Part shown: positions 52,600 through 61,392 of the stretch, one piece after another
Layout of the letters: each line of letters starts with the position of its first letter
Numbering within the stretch: position 1 is the first letter of the stretch
Assembly: GCA_017545505.1 (NCBI GenBank)
Contig: JAFWNB010000002.1
Location: forward strand, 62,001 to 126,000
DNA: 64,000 nucleotides
Direction: 5' to 3'
Source of the DNA: Candidatus Saccharimonadota bacterium
GTDB taxonomy: Bacteria; Patescibacteriota; Saccharimonadia; Saccharimonadales; Saccharimonadaceae
Made by a program: the position numbers and the translations under genes
Notes under the pieces: model-generated
Databases searched by the model: none
What the model was told of the DNA's origin: nothing
The model's input: only the letters and a program-made list of their open reading frames with translations

Positions 52600-53298
52600 T
52601 CATTTTACCCTCATTATTAATAAAGTTGCTAATATTAAGAATAATATACTTACGGTAATTCTAATAAACAATTTGTTTTTTACTCGGACTCTTTGGATAT
52701 TCGCCATATTATGACCAGAGCCAAATAGAATATGCATAACTAGTAAAGGAATTATTGATACTAAAACAATTAGGATGATTAATCCTCCGCGCGCCAAAGC
52801 ATTATCTTCGATTTTCATAATCTCTAGGATTACTACTAAATAAATCGGTAAAGTAAAAATTAATTCAGGTATTAATGATATCAAACCCAGCAGAAAAGCA
52901 TCAGAACGTTTTTTAGCTGAATTAATCACGTGTTGAAAATTGTTTGCGCATTTTCGTGAGATGTAAAGATTTGTTCCGTCGCCTTTTCGATAATAAAACA
53001 CCAAAAATATGATACCGAGAATTATAAAAATTACGCCAAAAATCCAGAAAATCATTCTTTCATCGATCCTTATAAATGCAAAAATCGCATTAAGGGTTAA
53101 GTAAAGAATTATAAGTATTAACGCCAGCATCAGCTCGACACCTAGAATAAAAAACAACGAAAGATCAGATGCCTTTATTTTCGAGTATTTACCGTAAACG
53201 TGATGCGAAAAAAGCAAAAATACGCCTGGTACGAGTTGCATAAAAAACATGATAAGCATAGCAACAATCAAAATTCCCAAAGAGGTCAAAACACTCAT
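52600..53298 (-). CDS. Polytopic membrane protein of unknown function
   Basis: About 232 residues with six hydrophobic helices. The start at 53298 is preferred because the longer form would begin within the TATAAT box seven bases upstream. FMQLVPGVFLLFSHHVYGKY and the middle loop YRKGDGTNLYISRKC are distinctive, but I do not recognise the family. It heads the operon with the ATP-cone-like and flavoprotein genes, so electron transfer or transport at the membrane is possible. Confidence 0.65.
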   Translation of the reverse strand: MSVLTSLGILIVAMLIMFFMQLVPGVFLLFSHHVYGKYSKIKASDLSLFFILGVELMLALILIILYLTLNAIFAFIRIDERMIFWIFGVIFIILGIIFLVFYYRKGDGTNLYISRKCANNFQHVINSAKKRSDAFLLGLISLIPELIFTLPIYLVVILEIMKIEDNALARGGLIILIVLVSIIPLLVMHILFGSGHNMANIQRVRVKNKLFIRITVSILFLILATLLIMRVK

Positions 53299-53357
53299 GC
53301 TAAAATTATACCACAAAAAGGGTTGCTTTTATAATTAATCCATGGTAGCTTCGCGCC

Positions 53358-54734
53358 ATGAAAAAAATAATCCGAATCATTTGTCTATTTATACTAATTG
53401 CCTTTGCGACATTTTTATTTCTTCAGAAAGTTCACGCAGTTACAATTAACGAAAAAATACCAGAAATCTATATTAAAGCCGTCAACCCTGGATACACAGA
53501 AGACGGTAAAAGTAATGTCGGGGAAATGATTGAAATTGCCCGAAAGAACCCCGACGCATTGCCTATTTCGCTCGCTGGGGCCACTGTCGGCTATACTAAT
53601 TCAAGCGGGAATTCCGTAGTGCTATATGAGTTTCCCGAGAACAGCTGGATGTCCGGCGAGAGTATCCTCCTTCGCTTGGCTAGCTCACCAGAAAGTGAGC
53701 TAGCCAATATCTCTTATTCAAAAACAATTGCTTTTAAAGCGTCGATAAGTTTGATGCGAAATGAAGAAATCATAGATTCTTTGTGCTGGACTAGCAAAGA
53801 CGGCTGTTATAAAGAGTTTAAATCTGCCAATCCTACATCTCTCGTTCGCAATTTAGAAACGAATGAATTTGAACATTTAATCAATTATGAACCAATCTAT
53901 CATGAAGCTAATTATTATGTTGAGGAAAAAGAAGAAGACGGCTACGGAAAAACTAGTCAATGTAAAGGATTAGTTTTTACGGAAGTTTTAAGTTATTATG
54001 AAACTTTAAAATCGGAACAATTTATCGAACTACACAATACTAATTCAGAACAATTATTAATGAATGGTTGCAAAATAAAATATAAGAATAAAACTTATGA
54101 TTTAAACGGGATTATTAAACCGGACGGATATTTCGCTTATTATCCAATCGATTTTAGCCTTACAAAAAATCCCAATAATTCAAATACAATAGAAATTATT
54201 GACGCCAATGGTGACGTGATAGATAAAATGTCTTACCCAAACGGTCAAAGAAAAGCAACTTCCTATGCCCTTATCGGGTATGATGGCGATGGTAAAGAGA
54301 TTTGGAAAACTACTTATGCCCCTACGCCAGGTGAGCCGAATAACTATCAAGAGTACAAAACCTGTGAATCTGGTAAGGTGATTAATAAGGAGACAGGGAA
54401 TTGTGTAAAAGTTACAAGCGTTTCCGAGAGAATTTGTAAAGAAGGACAATATCTTAATCTTTTAACAGGCAGGTGTAAAAAAATTGAAACTTCAAAAGCT
54501 AAAACCTGCAAAGAAGGTTATTACTACAATCCAAACACTAATCGTTGTCGCAAAATTAAAGAAAACAACGGTGCAAACTATGATTTAAAACCAGAAACTT
54601 TTGAAGAAAAATCGTCCTTCATTGCTATATATGCAATTCTAGGGGTTATATTAGTTGGTGCTATATATATAATATATGAATTTAGGCATCAGATTGCGAA
54701 GCTTTTTCGAAAAGTTTTTCGACGATCTCATTAA
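53358..54734 (+). CDS. Lamin-tail-domain surface protein with Cys repeats
   Basis: Signal peptide, then two lamin-tail-like (LTD) modules (NVGEMIEIARKNPDALPISL and SEQFIELHNTNSEQLLMNGC). Three short Cys repeats follow (CESGKVINKETGNC, CKEGQYLNLLTGRC, CKEGYYYNPNTNRC), and a C-terminal transmembrane helix with a basic tail ends the chain. Extracellular LTD proteins occur in bacteria as adhesins or nuclease partners. The Cys pairs suit disulphides made by the DsbA-like protein. The gene overlaps the convergent kinase gene by 53 bases. Confidence 0.82.
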   Translation: MKKIIRIICLFILIAFATFLFLQKVHAVTINEKIPEIYIKAVNPGYTEDGKSNVGEMIEIARKNPDALPISLAGATVGYTNSSGNSVVLYEFPENSWMSGESILLRLASSPESELANISYSKTIAFKASISLMRNEEIIDSLCWTSKDGCYKEFKSANPTSLVRNLETNEFEHLINYEPIYHEANYYVEEKEEDGYGKTSQCKGLVFTEVLSYYETLKSEQFIELHNTNSEQLLMNGCKIKYKNKTYDLNGIIKPDGYFAYYPIDFSLTKNPNNSNTIEIIDANGDVIDKMSYPNGQRKATSYALIGYDGDGKEIWKTTYAPTPGEPNNYQEYKTCESGKVINKETGNCVKVTSVSERICKEGQYLNLLTGRCKKIETSKAKTCKEGYYYNPNTNRCRKIKENNGANYDLKPETFEEKSSFIAIYAILGVILVGAIYIIYEFRHQIAKLFRKVFRRSH

Positions 54735-55305
54735 AAACCTCTTCGCGTGTTTGGCTTCCATTTACTTCAATTAATAATCCCAGAGCCTTGTAATACTGTA
54801 AGACGGGCAAAGTTTTTTCACGGTATTCTTTTAGTCTTGTTTCAAAAACATCTAAGTCTTTATCATCATCCCGATCGCCTCGATCATTTAATACTTTGGC
54901 CTCATTGAATCTGTTTTTCGCTTCGTTTTCGGAAATACTAAGTGCCACGACGGCCTTTATATCATGTCCAGCACCGGTCGCTACTGACATTACTTGTTTT
55001 TCTTCGCCATGCCATCGTCCAATTGAAGACAAGATTAGAGAGTATTTAAACAGATCTGCACGTTCGAAATATGGTAAAACCCACTCGTAAAAAACATTTG
55101 TTGGAATTAATTCGCCGGTTTTTGAGTAGTTTTTTTGACCTTCCTTTTCCATCGCCCGGATAATCATGCCGGATGACAAAAACTTAGCTCCAACCGCCTC
55201 AGCTAGTTTAACACCCTGAGTATCTTTGCCGGACATTGGTAAGCCGAAAATATTTATAGAGCCGGTACCTAGCCATTTTTTGATTTTTGCTATTTTCTCT
55301 TCCAT
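54682..55305 (-). CDS. Adenylate-kinase-like nucleotide kinase
   Basis: A 207-residue P-loop kinase. INIFGLPMSGKDTQGVKLAE is the P-loop, with Asp where adenylate kinase has Gly. GAKFLSSGMIIRAMEKE matches the nucleotide-monophosphate segment, and NDRGDRDDDKDLDVFETRL the lid region. It is a diverged paralogue of adk at 18 kb, and its substrate may be another nucleotide. Its 3' end overlaps the surface-protein gene. The CIRCE site lies between it and hrcA. Confidence 0.78.
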   Translation of the reverse strand: MEEKIAKIKKWLGTGSINIFGLPMSGKDTQGVKLAEAVGAKFLSSGMIIRAMEKEGQKNYSKTGELIPTNVFYEWVLPYFERADLFKYSLILSSIGRWHGEEKQVMSVATGAGHDIKAVVALSISENEAKNRFNEAKVLNDRGDRDDDKDLDVFETRLKEYREKTLPVLQYYKALGLLIEVNGSQTREEVFNEIVEKLFEKASQSDA

Positions 55306-55323
55306 AAACTAATTATAACACAA

Positions 55324-55350
55324 TTAGCACTCTTTACATTTCAGTGCTAA
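55324..55350. promoter_or_regulatory. CIRCE operator
   Basis: TTAGCACTC, nine bases, then CAGTGCTAA matches the CIRCE consensus TTAGCACTC-N9-GAGTGCTAA with one change. It sits just before the hrcA TATAAT box and after the divergent kinase start. HrcA bound here would repress its own operon and perhaps the kinase. Confidence 0.93.
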
Positions 55351-55367
55351 TTATATATAATATAAGC

Positions 55368-56120
55368 ATGGAAATTACCGAGAGGCAAAAAAATATTCTA
55401 TATCAAATTATTGAAGAATATGCCGAAACCGCTTCGCCAGTTGGTAGTGTAACTTTGGCAAAGCTTTTTGGCGTTTCGCCTGCTACTATTCGTGCTGAAA
55501 TGGCAAGATTAGAAAATCTCGGTTTAATTGCACAACCACACACTTCAGCGGGGCGTGTTCCTACCGACGCCGGATATCGTTTTTATGTCAATAATCTAGA
55601 TAATAGCCAGCAATTTCCCGAAAATCAATATCGTGATCATCCTGAAATTATACCTACCGAAAGAAATAACTTATCGCGCGGTTTCCATGCTTTAGAGGTT
55701 CGCGTAAGTTCACAATCTCGCACTGACGCCGCCATTAAAGGCGCTGTAGATGCTTTAGTAGATTTAACTGGTAATCTAGGACTTGCTACTATCGGTGGAC
55801 AATTATATCTTTCCGGGATTTCAAGATTATTCACTCAACCAGAATTCGTCGACACGCGTCGCGTACAGGCTGTAGCTAAACTACTTGATAATCTTGAACC
55901 ATGGTTAAGGGAAGCCGCTCCTGGCGAAGCCCTCAATATTTTTATCGGCCAAGAAAATCCTATTGGCAAAAATTCCGAAGTATCATTAATAATTTCTAAA
56001 TTCCGCTCACCATTTTCCGATCGTAGTTATATTGGTGTGCTCGGCCCCACTCGCCAGAATTATTCTAGAGTCATGGCTTTGGTCCGCCATGCAGGTAATA
56101 TGTTAGAGGATATTTTATAA
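55368..56120 (+). CDS. hrcA: Heat-inducible transcription repressor HrcA
   Basis: The N-terminal winged helix is clear: TERQKNILYQIIEEYAETAS, FGVSPATIRAEMARLENLGL and HTSAGRVPTDAGYRFYV. The GAF-like C-terminal domain is present but the protein is only about 250 residues, shorter than the usual 340, so part of the inserted domain is missing. It represses chaperone genes through CIRCE, found just upstream. The start at 55368 follows a TATAAT box. grpE follows. Confidence 0.94.
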   Translation: MEITERQKNILYQIIEEYAETASPVGSVTLAKLFGVSPATIRAEMARLENLGLIAQPHTSAGRVPTDAGYRFYVNNLDNSQQFPENQYRDHPEIIPTERNNLSRGFHALEVRVSSQSRTDAAIKGAVDALVDLTGNLGLATIGGQLYLSGISRLFTQPEFVDTRRVQAVAKLLDNLEPWLREAAPGEALNIFIGQENPIGKNSEVSLIISKFRSPFSDRSYIGVLGPTRQNYSRVMALVRHAGNMLEDIL

Positions 56121-56129
56121 AGGAGAAAA

Positions 56130-56549
56130 ATGAAAAAAACAGACGAAAACCAAGCAAAAATTACTGAATTAACCAACGATCTACAACGCACTCGTGCTGA
56201 TTTTGAAAACTTCCGCAAACAAGTCGAAATTCAAAAAGAGAATGAGAAAGCAACTACTCGTCTAGCTACTGTTTATAAGGTTCTCCCATTATTAGACGAT
56301 ATAGATCGAGCTTTGTCTACTTATCAAGAATTAGCTCCACTCCAAAAATCTCTCGAAAAAACACTCAAAGATTTGAATCTTGCAAAAATAGATTCTCATG
56401 AAGGAACAGAGTTTAACCCTGACCTATTTGAAGCCGTATTAGTAGAAGGAGACGGCGAAAAGGAAACTATTGCCGAAACTCTCCGCCCAGGCTACTATTA
56501 CGAAGGCGAAGTCTTGCGCCCTGCTATGGTAAAAGTTAAAAAAATATGA
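56130..56549 (+). CDS. grpE: Nucleotide exchange factor GrpE
   Basis: A DnaK cochaperone of 139 residues. The N-terminal coiled coil (LQRTRADFENFRKQVEIQKE) is followed by the helical bundle (VLPLLDDIDRAL) and the beta domain (EGTEFNPDLFEAV, then EVLRPAMVKV). AAAGGAG precedes the ATG. dnaK and dnaJ, which usually follow, are not in this window; rplY comes next. Confidence 0.95.
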   Translation: MKKTDENQAKITELTNDLQRTRADFENFRKQVEIQKENEKATTRLATVYKVLPLLDDIDRALSTYQELAPLQKSLEKTLKDLNLAKIDSHEGTEFNPDLFEAVLVEGDGEKETIAETLRPGYYYEGEVLRPAMVKVKKI

Positions 56550-56579
56550 TATAATTTAAACAATTAGAAAGGATTATTT

Positions 56580-57266
56580 ATGGCTGAATATAAATTAGCG
56601 CTGAAAAAGCGTGAACTCGTAGGCAAAAAAACTGCATTACTCAGAAAAGAAGGTTTAATTCCATCTGTAGTTTATGGTGGCAAGGAGCCAGTACTTTTAA
56701 GCTCAGAATATGTTCCTACCGAAAAGGTTTTAGAAAAAGCAGGCTATCACTCTCCAATTGACTTAGATATGGATGGCAAAAAACAAATGGCAATTGTCAA
56801 GGATGTCCATCTCGATCCAGTTTCTCGCAAAATCACTAACATCGAATTTCAGGCAATTTCCGCCAGAGAAGTAGTTGAAGCTACCACGCCGATTATTATC
56901 GCAAATTATGAAGAATCAGAAGCTTCTAAAACTTATCATTTTGCTATGACTCAATCCATTGAAGAAATAGATGTTAAGGCTAAACCATCTGATTTGCCAA
57001 ATGAGCTCACTATTGATGCTTCACACCTAAAAGATGTCGAAGAAAAAATCACCATTGCTGATATTAAACTTCCAGAAGGTGTTACTTTGGCAGATAAAGA
57101 GCTTAGCCCAGAACAAGTGGTCGCTTCTCTTTATGATCCAGCAGCCGAAGCCGAAAAACGTGAAGCTGCTGATAAAGCTGCAGCCGAAGCTGAGCCAGTT
57201 GAAGCTGCCGATGTGCCAGCTGATCATGGTCAAAAACCGGAAGAAACCTCATCCGAAGAAAAGTAA
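56580..57266 (+). CDS. rplY: 50S ribosomal protein L25 (CTC family)
   Basis: A 5S rRNA-binding protein. The N-terminal L25 fold reads YKLALKKRELVGKKTALLRK and LIPSVVYGG. The CTC C-terminal domain continues to PEGVTLADKELSPEQVVASL, followed by an acidic Ala/Glu-rich tail typical of long L25 forms. Length is 228. A TATAAT box lies between grpE and this gene, and AGAAAGGA precedes the ATG. Confidence 0.94.
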   Translation: MAEYKLALKKRELVGKKTALLRKEGLIPSVVYGGKEPVLLSSEYVPTEKVLEKAGYHSPIDLDMDGKKQMAIVKDVHLDPVSRKITNIEFQAISAREVVEATTPIIIANYEESEASKTYHFAMTQSIEEIDVKAKPSDLPNELTIDASHLKDVEEKITIADIKLPEGVTLADKELSPEQVVASLYDPAAEAEKREAADKAAAEAEPVEAADVPADHGQKPEETSSEEK

Positions 57267-57269
57267 AAA

Positions 57270-59087
57270 CTATTTTAAAATATCTGTGTTTTGGATTAAT
57301 CTATCCAAAAATGCTTTACGGGCGATGTCAATATTTGTGGCATCGCCTTTCCAATTGAACAGTGCAGGGTCTTGTAGGGCGCGTGCAAACGAAAATGTTA
57401 CCGGCCAAGGATAAGGACCATTTTTTATGATGGCAGCAAGATTTTCGGTGGCCTGTTCTGGAGTTTGTCCACCAGAAAGAAAAACCACTCCTGCCAGATT
57501 TTTTGGAACATGTTCTTTTAAGACTTTTGCCGTAGCTTTACCAACTTCCTTAGAAGGGGACTGTTTTTCAAATTCTTTACCCGCTATTATCATATTAACT
57601 TTTAGGACGCAGGCGTTTAGTTTAACGTCGAGCACCGCGAGTTCCTTAAACAGACGGTCTAAAATTTTGCCGGTTACTTCTGCTGATTGCGTAATTGTAT
57701 AGTCCCCATCATAGATTAATTCAGGCTCTACTATCGGCACCAATCCAGCTAGTTGACATTCTTTTGCATATTTGCCAAGTATCTGGCAATTCTCCTCGAT
57801 CGCAAAATCAGACGGGACCATTTCGAAAGCCGCCCGCCATTTAGCGAATCGCAGCCCCATGCGATAGTATTCTTTTAATCTTTCCGCTAACCCATCCAAA
57901 CCTTTAGTGTATGTTTCTTCAGAATTTTCAAATTTTTCTAATCCCTGGTCAACTTTTATTCCCGGAATAATACGTTTCGAAATTAAATAATCTACCACGT
58001 TTTGTCCGCTATCGGTAGCCTGGCGCGCAGTTTCGTCAAATAAAATCACTCCGTTTACATATTTTTCTAATCCTGGCGTCTCAATTAATAAATTACGATA
58101 ATCGCGCCTATTTTCGTACGAATCTTCGATACCTAATCTTTCAAATTTTTTATGGATAGAACCACCCGATTCATCTGCCGCTAAAATACCTTTCGGTCTT
58201 AATACCATATTAGCGGCAATTAATTCCAAATTATCCGAATAATCAGTATTTTGTTTAATCTCTTCCAACTCTTTTATATCTAATACAGTATTTAGGCGCG
58301 AGTTCTCAACGTTAATTTTAGCTAATTTAAGACTGTCTTCAACCGTTTTTCCAAGAATAAAACCACCAAGAATTGTGGCTGCCGCAATTGAATACACAGA
58401 AAGATGTGTTAACATGTCAACGCGTTCAACTGAAGTTTTTTCACTCAAATCTAAATAAGAAAAATGCTTCTCGGTAAGATAGACAATTTTATCATTTCCA
58501 ATTTTATTCAATTCTGGCGCGTTTAAAAAATCCGATTCATCCCTGTTTCGTTCTATAAAAACCAAATTTGCTCTCGGAATTAACTTTCTTAGAAAAATAT
58601 TACTATAATCTTTTATATAGAGCACAAGTTTGGTATTTGGAGAAATATCTAAATATGCGTTGATTTTATTCGCCGCTTTTTGGTCTAATTCGGCCGATCG
58701 ATCGATAAAAAGATAATCATAAAACTCTGTGAGCGCTACAAAATCAGTAGTTTTATAATTGCTCGGCACGAAATAGCTCACTTTGCTGTCGGCAATCATA
58801 ATATAGCGATATGTTTCTGCGGGGGTAGATTTAACAATTAAGCCGTTTTCATCGATAGACAAATCAGATCCATTAATGGTGGTTTTAAGCCCCATTTTTT
58901 CTAACACTTCAAGTGTTATTGCAGCTCCACCGAGACTACTCTCGCGGTTAAAAAAGCGATGTTCGCTAGCGTCAAAACTAACATCCAGCCATTTTATGTT
59001 TCTACTATCAGTCTCTAAATTCTCTTTCCTAGTGTCGATATTCAAGTAAACATCTTTTAAAATGTTGCCCACTACCAAAATATTCAT
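57270..59087 (-). CDS. PfkB-like domain fused to class I fructose-bisphosphate aldolase
   Basis: Residues 1-285 follow the PfkB/ribokinase fold (MNILVVGNILKDVYLNI, then ESSLGGAAITLEVLEKMG). The catalytic GAGD motif near the end is missing (DMLTHLSVYSIAAATILGG). Residues 290-605 are a class I aldolase: GILAADESGGSIHKKF, GIKVDQGL, FAKWRAAFEM, VPIVEPELI, the Schiff-base lysine segment CVLKVNMIIAGK and VVFLSGGQT. It would split fructose-1,6-bisphosphate in glycolysis. tpiA lies 0.8 kb away. The kinase half is probably inactive or regulatory. Confidence 0.9.
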   Translation of the reverse strand: MNILVVGNILKDVYLNIDTRKENLETDSRNIKWLDVSFDASEHRFFNRESSLGGAAITLEVLEKMGLKTTINGSDLSIDENGLIVKSTPAETYRYIMIADSKVSYFVPSNYKTTDFVALTEFYDYLFIDRSAELDQKAANKINAYLDISPNTKLVLYIKDYSNIFLRKLIPRANLVFIERNRDESDFLNAPELNKIGNDKIVYLTEKHFSYLDLSEKTSVERVDMLTHLSVYSIAAATILGGFILGKTVEDSLKLAKINVENSRLNTVLDIKELEEIKQNTDYSDNLELIAANMVLRPKGILAADESGGSIHKKFERLGIEDSYENRRDYRNLLIETPGLEKYVNGVILFDETARQATDSGQNVVDYLISKRIIPGIKVDQGLEKFENSEETYTKGLDGLAERLKEYYRMGLRFAKWRAAFEMVPSDFAIEENCQILGKYAKECQLAGLVPIVEPELIYDGDYTITQSAEVTGKILDRLFKELAVLDVKLNACVLKVNMIIAGKEFEKQSPSKEVGKATAKVLKEHVPKNLAGVVFLSGGQTPEQATENLAAIIKNGPYPWPVTFSFARALQDPALFNWKGDATNIDIARKAFLDRLIQNTDILK

Positions 59088-59094
59088 AAGAATA

Positions 59095-59862
59095 TTATAT
59101 CACACCTAGGATTCCACGTAGAGCAAAGCCCGTATCCTCGTGATTTCGCACGGTAATAGTTTCGATCCCCATTTGCACCACCGGATAATCATTTCCACCG
59201 GGCTGAGTCATATCGCCAAAATACAAAATGTCTGATTTTTCTACATTTAGTTCTTCTAAGAGATGAGTCATCCCAAATACTTTATTCATGCCTGGAGTAA
59301 TAGCATTTATAGAAGTGGTGCCGCCGATCTCGTAATCAAATTCTGGAGCTAATTCCTTACATCTCGCAACGATTTTTTCTCGTTTCTTATGGTCCGGATC
59401 CCAAGCATATTTTTCTTCTGTGCCGGCTTTTTGTCCTAAAGCAGAAAACGTTACTTGTGACAAGCGGTTTTCAATTATTTCATCACCTGCTTGTAGTTTG
59501 TCTTCTTCCCAGAAGCCAAGTTCGCGCGCGGCCTTTTCAATTGTGTCAGAAATCTTCTTTACTTGTTCATCTGTGAGTGGGTAATTATAAACTTGCTTCC
59601 AATCATTTTTGGACTTATCAAAACGATAATATTGCGTTCCTTGTGCTACGAATAGATGTAAATGCGATAATTGTTCTGGCGTTGGATTTGGCAACTGATT
59701 TACAATTTGTATTAAAAACTGGTCAAATTTTTGTCCAGAAATCGGGCAAATCTCAAAATGATCAAGACATCGTACTAGTAATTCGGCGATGTCTTTTGTG
59801 ATTGGCGTTTTTGCTACATTTAATGTTTGGTCTATATCAAATGCTAATACTTTTTTCATCAT
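59095..59862 (-). CDS. HAD-family phosphatase / phosphomannomutase-like protein
   Basis: HAD motif I is LAFDIDQTLN and the late metal motif is YFGDMTQPGGNDYPV, with GGTTSINAITPGMNKVFGM between them. This cap layout matches HAD-IIB enzymes such as eukaryotic-type phosphomannomutase or sugar phosphatases. Start 59862 follows TATAAT by six bases; a longer frame would extend into divergent tpiA. It shares a 30-bp bidirectional promoter with tpiA and ends seven bases before the aldolase gene start, so all three genes may be controlled together. Confidence 0.78.
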   Translation of the reverse strand: MMKKVLAFDIDQTLNVAKTPITKDIAELLVRCLDHFEICPISGQKFDQFLIQIVNQLPNPTPEQLSHLHLFVAQGTQYYRFDKSKNDWKQVYNYPLTDEQVKKISDTIEKAARELGFWEEDKLQAGDEIIENRLSQVTFSALGQKAGTEEKYAWDPDHKKREKIVARCKELAPEFDYEIGGTTSINAITPGMNKVFGMTHLLEELNVEKSDILYFGDMTQPGGNDYPVVQMGIETITVRNHEDTGFALRGILGVI

Positions 59863-59892
59863 GTTTTGATTATAGCATGTTATAATCGGTTT

Positions 59893-60663
59893 ATGAGAAC
59901 ATATATCGTGGGCAACTGGAAGCTGAATTTTACTGTCGGCGAAGCTTCCATCTATCTTCATAAACTACTCAAAAAAATGCCAAACTATCGAGACATAGAA
60001 GTTGTCGTAGCACCTTCTACGATTGCCCTGCAACCATTGTCTCTCCAAATAGATAGGCACAAAATGAAACTGTCTGCCCAAAATGCTTTTTATCGTGATT
60101 ATGGAGCTTTTACGGGTGAAACATCTTTTACTCAACTTCGTGGAATTGTTGATTATTGTATTATCGGTCACTCTGAACGTCGCTATATTTTTAGTGAGTC
60201 AGATAAGGTTGTTTCCAAAAAAGTTGCGGCTGCTATCCGCAACAAGATTACCCCGATTCTCTGCATAGGCGAGACCGAATCAGAGCGCGCCTTTGGCGAA
60301 ACCAAGGACGTCATTAAGGATCAATTAATCGGCGGACTTTCCGAAATTGGTGATGACGATATAGATAAAATCATCGTCGCTTATGAACCAGTTTGGGCCA
60401 TTTCTTCAACTAAATCATCTAAGCTTGCCGCTCCCGACGAAATCGCCGACGCAGTAAAACTAATTCGCGAAATCCTCTCTGAAGTATATGGTAAAAAAGT
60501 TGCCGAATCTGTACCGGTGCTATTTGGCGGTAGCGTCAATCCATCAAACGCCGGCGCATACCTTACCGTTCCAGGCGTAAATGGCCTTCTTATCGGTGGC
60601 TCCAGTTTGATTCTTAGCGAATTTACTGATATAATTGAGATAGCAAAAAGAGTGCACGCATGA
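59893..60663 (+). CDS. tpiA: Triose-phosphate isomerase
   Basis: A glycolytic enzyme interconverting dihydroxyacetone phosphate and glyceraldehyde-3-phosphate. VGNWKLN carries the substrate lysine, IIGHSERR the electrophile histidine, VAYEPVWAIS the catalytic glutamate, and VPVLFGGSVNPSNAG and GLLIGGSSL the phosphate loops. It has 256 residues from ATG 59893. The start follows a TATAAT box directly. The next gene overlaps its stop by four bases. Confidence 0.97.
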   Translation: MRTYIVGNWKLNFTVGEASIYLHKLLKKMPNYRDIEVVVAPSTIALQPLSLQIDRHKMKLSAQNAFYRDYGAFTGETSFTQLRGIVDYCIIGHSERRYIFSESDKVVSKKVAAAIRNKITPILCIGETESERAFGETKDVIKDQLIGGLSEIGDDDIDKIIVAYEPVWAISSTKSSKLAAPDEIADAVKLIREILSEVYGKKVAESVPVLFGGSVNPSNAGAYLTVPGVNGLLIGGSSLILSEFTDIIEIAKRVHA

Positions 60664-61283
60664 GTAAAAGATACATGGATTTTGCGCCAGCAAGGCCAGT
60701 AAAAGTTGTAAAAAAACCAATTACAACTGTTAAAATGGCCACGAAGCCTGCCCCTGTGAAGCCGAGCAGAGCTACTGTTTCTGTGCCAAAACCAAAGCCG
60801 GTAATCTCTCCTGCTCCAAAGCCTCAGCCAGCTAAAACCGCCCCAGCATTAGGAGTGATAGAAGAAGTCAACTCATTCAATTCGCCAAATTCCGTGCCAA
60901 AAAGACCCCTGGGCACTCCTGCTCATTTTAATACTACAAAGTCGACTGTGGCCGCAGCCAAATCCCAGAAAATAGGGAACCAACAAAAACCTGCAGCTAT
61001 CTCTACTAAACCTGTGGAAAAACCTGTGGAAAAAGCTAAACCAGACACTTACAAAACACCTAAGACTCCATTTATTAATACCGACAAAGTAAAAAAACGC
61101 CCTCTATCAAAAAATGTCTACAGAAAAGAGGTTAGTATACCAGCCGAAGAGCCAAAAGGCCCTGTTACTATCATAACCAAACCCGAAAAAGATAGCCGTA
61201 TTAGCCTGGTTATTACTATTATAATTACCATTATTTTAGGCGCAGTTGCTGGCACCATCGCTTTCCTTCTTCTCCCTAAGTGA
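60660..61283 (+). CDS. Pro/Lys-rich protein with C-terminal membrane anchor
   Basis: A 207-residue protein, mostly low-complexity Lys/Pro/Ala/Thr (PKPVISPAPKPQPAKTAPAL). It ends in a single hydrophobic helix (LVITIIITIILGAVAGTIAF), so it is tail-anchored with the basic part in the cytoplasm. It overlaps tpiA by four bases. No family is recognised; binding to nucleic acid or to acidic partners at the membrane is possible. Confidence 0.65.
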   Translation: MSKRYMDFAPARPVKVVKKPITTVKMATKPAPVKPSRATVSVPKPKPVISPAPKPQPAKTAPALGVIEEVNSFNSPNSVPKRPLGTPAHFNTTKSTVAAAKSQKIGNQQKPAAISTKPVEKPVEKAKPDTYKTPKTPFINTDKVKKRPLSKNVYRKEVSIPAEEPKGPVTIITKPEKDSRISLVITIIITIILGAVAGTIAFLLLPK

Positions 61284-61309
61284 TTTTTATGATATAATGA
61301 CATTGTATG

Positions 61310-61386
61310 GTGGGATTAGCTCAGATGGTTAGAGCGTCTGATTGTGGTCCAGAAGGTCGTCGGTTCGATCCCGATATCCCACCCCA
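61310..61386 (+). tRNA. tRNA-His (GTG)
   Basis: Acceptor GTGGGAT pairs with ATCCCAC. A G at 61309 can be the -1 guanosine facing discriminator C73, as required for tRNA-His. Anticodon loop TTGTGGT gives GTG and CCA is encoded. The anticodon stem has an A-C mismatch next to the loop. Confidence 0.94.
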
Positions 61387-61392
61387 GATTGT

